From assembly GCA_036939755.1 (NCBI GenBank), contig JALLAZ010000218.1, forward strand, positions 1-18,871: 18,871 bases of DNA. Reading direction: 5' to 3'. Below, in pieces: positions 17,739 to 18,871 of the stretch. Position 1 is the first letter of the stretch; each line of letters starts with the position of its first letter. The DNA is from Stephanodiscus triporus (taxonomy: Eukaryota; Bacillariophyta; Thalassiosirophyceae; Thalassiosirales; Thalassiosiraceae). A program made the translations under genes and the position numbers. Below the pieces are notes generated by a model, which saw nothing but the letters and a program-made list of their open reading frames with translations, searched no databases and had not been told where the DNA came from.

Positions 17739-17764
17739 GCGTCAATGTGACGTGTTTGTGACGT
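17739..17764. promoter_or_regulatory. cluster of three CRE-type bZIP sites in a divergent promoter
   Basis: GCGTCA at 17739-17744 (TGACGC on the - strand) is followed by TGACGT at 17748-17753 and 17759-17764. The two TGACGT copies are spaced 11 bp, about one helical turn, and each sits in GTGACGT. The cluster is about 153 bp upstream of the plastid-protein start and about 92 bp upstream of the bZIP ATG at 17856. TGACGT and TGACGC cores are known diatom CO2/cAMP-responsive elements bound by bZIP factors in Phaeodactylum. That these are functional here is inference. Confidence 0.55.
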
Positions 17765-17855
17765 ATGTGCTCCCCTGTTCTTCATATGGTCAAAATCCCC
17801 AATAACATTATGAATACACCCTCGCGACTCTCTGAATGCTTCGCAGACCGACGGC

Positions 17856-18095
17856 ATGGAGGTCAGTGCGGAGGACGACTTCGACGATGGAAAGTCCGAC
17901 GGAACGGACGATGCCGTCGCTAAAGTGCCGAGTCGTCCATCAATCGCCCACCCCTACTCCCAGGCTGTCCCTTCCATTCAGCATAGCATGGGCGGCTTTC
18001 TCCTGCCCACCAGCCAAGCCGGTCCGCCACGCAAACAAAACCACGACAGCATCGCTGGTACCAAAGTCACCGCAGCGGCCAAAGTGCAACTATGA
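17856..18095 (+). CDS. N-terminal part of the bZIP gene, frame-separated from the DNA-binding part, 79 aa
   Basis: The ATG at 17856 opens an acidic, Ser/Pro-rich frame (MEVSAEDDFDDGKSDGTDD ... KVPSRPSIAHPYSQAVPS). This is the type of region found before bZIP domains in diatom factors. It ends in TGA at 18093-18095, overlapping the ATG at 18092 of the next frame as ATGA. A single-base change before the overlap would fuse it with the bZIP part, which also has open sequence just upstream of its ATG. The likeliest explanation is one protein with a frameshift mutation or sequencing error. Translation of two products by reinitiation is possible but unproven. Confidence 0.55.
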   Translation: MEVSAEDDFDDGKSDGTDDAVAKVPSRPSIAHPYSQAVPSIQHSMGGFLLPTSQAGPPRKQNHDSIAGTKVTAAAKVQL

Positions 18096-18532
18096 TCACT
18101 GAGCCCGACGACATGGACAAGCGAGAGAACACGGACAAGCTAGAGAAGAGGCTCGGGCAGAAGAGGATGGCCACTGTGGAATCTCGACGCCACAAGAAAC
18201 ATATGATCAAGGAACTCCAGCAAAGTGTTCAGTATTATTCCCGGGCCAATACATCCCTTAAGAGTCAGAATACCGAGTTGGAGTGCGAGCTTATCCTCGC
18301 CAAGCACAGTGTCCTCGTGGCCCGTTCGAGCAATGTCCAGTTGAAGAGACCCAAAGATGCCACATCATCCGCTGCCAACTTCACTTTTCGAAGCGCCGCA
18401 GCATCAAAAATTCCGGCACTGAATTCACCAACACAGCAGGTCCAATCCTCCGAACAACAGTCTCTTGCCGGTCACAGTGACAGTGGCAGCCTATTGTCCC
18501 TTCTTCCGCGTCCGCCTATGCGCCCAAGGTAG
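18092..18532 (+). CDS. bZIP transcription factor, DNA-binding part, 146 aa as read
   Basis: The basic region reads KRLGQKRMATVESRRHKKHM (about residues 19-38 from the ATG at 18092). Its ESRRxKK core corresponds to the NxxAAxxSRxRKK consensus, with the usual Asn replaced, as I recall for a group of diatom bZIPs. A leucine-zipper heptad pattern follows (IKELQQSV, then RANTSLKSQNTELECELILA), with N and L at regular seven-residue steps. The tail is Ser/Gln-rich. The frame ends at TAG 18530-18532. From 18481 another frame reads on as protein-like text to TAA at 18634-18636, so the C-terminus may be wrong too. It presumably acts in the nucleus as a dimer on ACGT-core sites. Such sites lie 90 bp upstream of the 17856 ATG. 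Confidence 0.75.
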   Translation: MITEPDDMDKRENTDKLEKRLGQKRMATVESRRHKKHMIKELQQSVQYYSRANTSLKSQNTELECELILAKHSVLVARSSNVQLKRPKDATSSAANFTFRSAAASKIPALNSPTQQVQSSEQQSLAGHSDSGSLLSLLPRPPMRPR

Positions 18533-18871
18533 ACATCGACAAACAGGCGCTATCCTATGCTCAATATCAAGGTTTAGCGGGTTTTATTTATTTAAATGTG
18601 GACTACAGTTTTATTTGTTTTCACATTTACCAATAAACGATTAAAGATCACTTTTTATTGTCAATTCAGCTTTTTATTGCCAAATCAATTCAATTGAAAG
18701 TCACGTCCTAGATCTCTATTCGAAGATAGGACATTTTGATCAAAATAACGAAAGTTTGAATAGGGATAAGACTTTCTTTATGAGTATTTTTGAATAACAC
18801 GAAGAAGCCAGACACCTTTGAACCAAGCAATAGCAGGTCAGGTCTGGCGGGAGATGACTCTCCTTTCTTCG
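18533..18871. other. AT-rich right end, no gene seen
   Basis: The first 104 bases carry the alternative C-terminal frame of the bZIP gene (to 18636). The rest is AT-rich, with short direct words such as CTTTTTATTG at two places (about 18650 and 18670). I see no other open frame, RNA gene or clear repeat. Confidence 0.5.

Overview
This window is nuclear DNA of a photosynthetic stramenopile, most likely a diatom. Four things point there: short GT-AG introns of 74-135 nt, a small protein with an ASAF-type bipartite plastid presequence (the hallmark of secondary red plastids), a bZIP protein with the ESRRxKK basic region I associate with diatoms, and BED/DUF659 hAT-transposon remains. The species is not determined. 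A centric diatom is a guess.

The window splits into two unlike halves. Positions 1 to about 6,450 are a graveyard of broken genes. There are two unrecognised + strand coding remnants (about 380-1521 and 2750-3832), a frameshifted histone H3 on the - strand (1802-2235), a decayed hAT transposase on the - strand (about 3808-5001), and a GDSL/SGNH lipase pseudogene on the - strand (5512-6446). Between them lie a higher-order minisatellite (2409-2623), a perfect palindrome (2367-2389), an 11-bp tandem repeat (5231-5285) and a pyrimidine tract. A short signal-peptide ORF (6996 down to 6583) lies at the boundary.

From about 7,600 onward the genes are intact and closely packed. A four-exon Pol5/MYBBP1A-type nucleolar protein (7627-12300, +) converges on a two-exon half-size ABC transporter (14806 down to 12575, -). 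The transporter shares a GC-rich divergent promoter with a DUF1769-like gene (15179-16876, +). That gene converges on a 122-aa plastid-targeted protein (17586 down to 17218, -). The plastid gene in turn shares a 269-bp divergent promoter with a bZIP gene (17856-18532, +), which is split by a frame change at an ATGA overlap.

The most interesting regulatory signal is in that last divergent promoter. Three CRE-type motifs (one TGACGC, two TGACGT) sit within 26 bp. These are the same core sequences described as CO2/cAMP-responsive elements in Phaeodactylum carbonic-anhydrase promoters, where bZIP proteins bind them. Here they lie directly between a bZIP gene and a plastid-protein gene. The genes otherwise look like unrelated housekeeping neighbours, and no operon-like logic is expected. 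I did not find a clearly new multi-gene system. The best candidates for undescribed biology are the two unrecognised coding remnants, the plastid protein with its promoter, and the bZIP frame arrangement.
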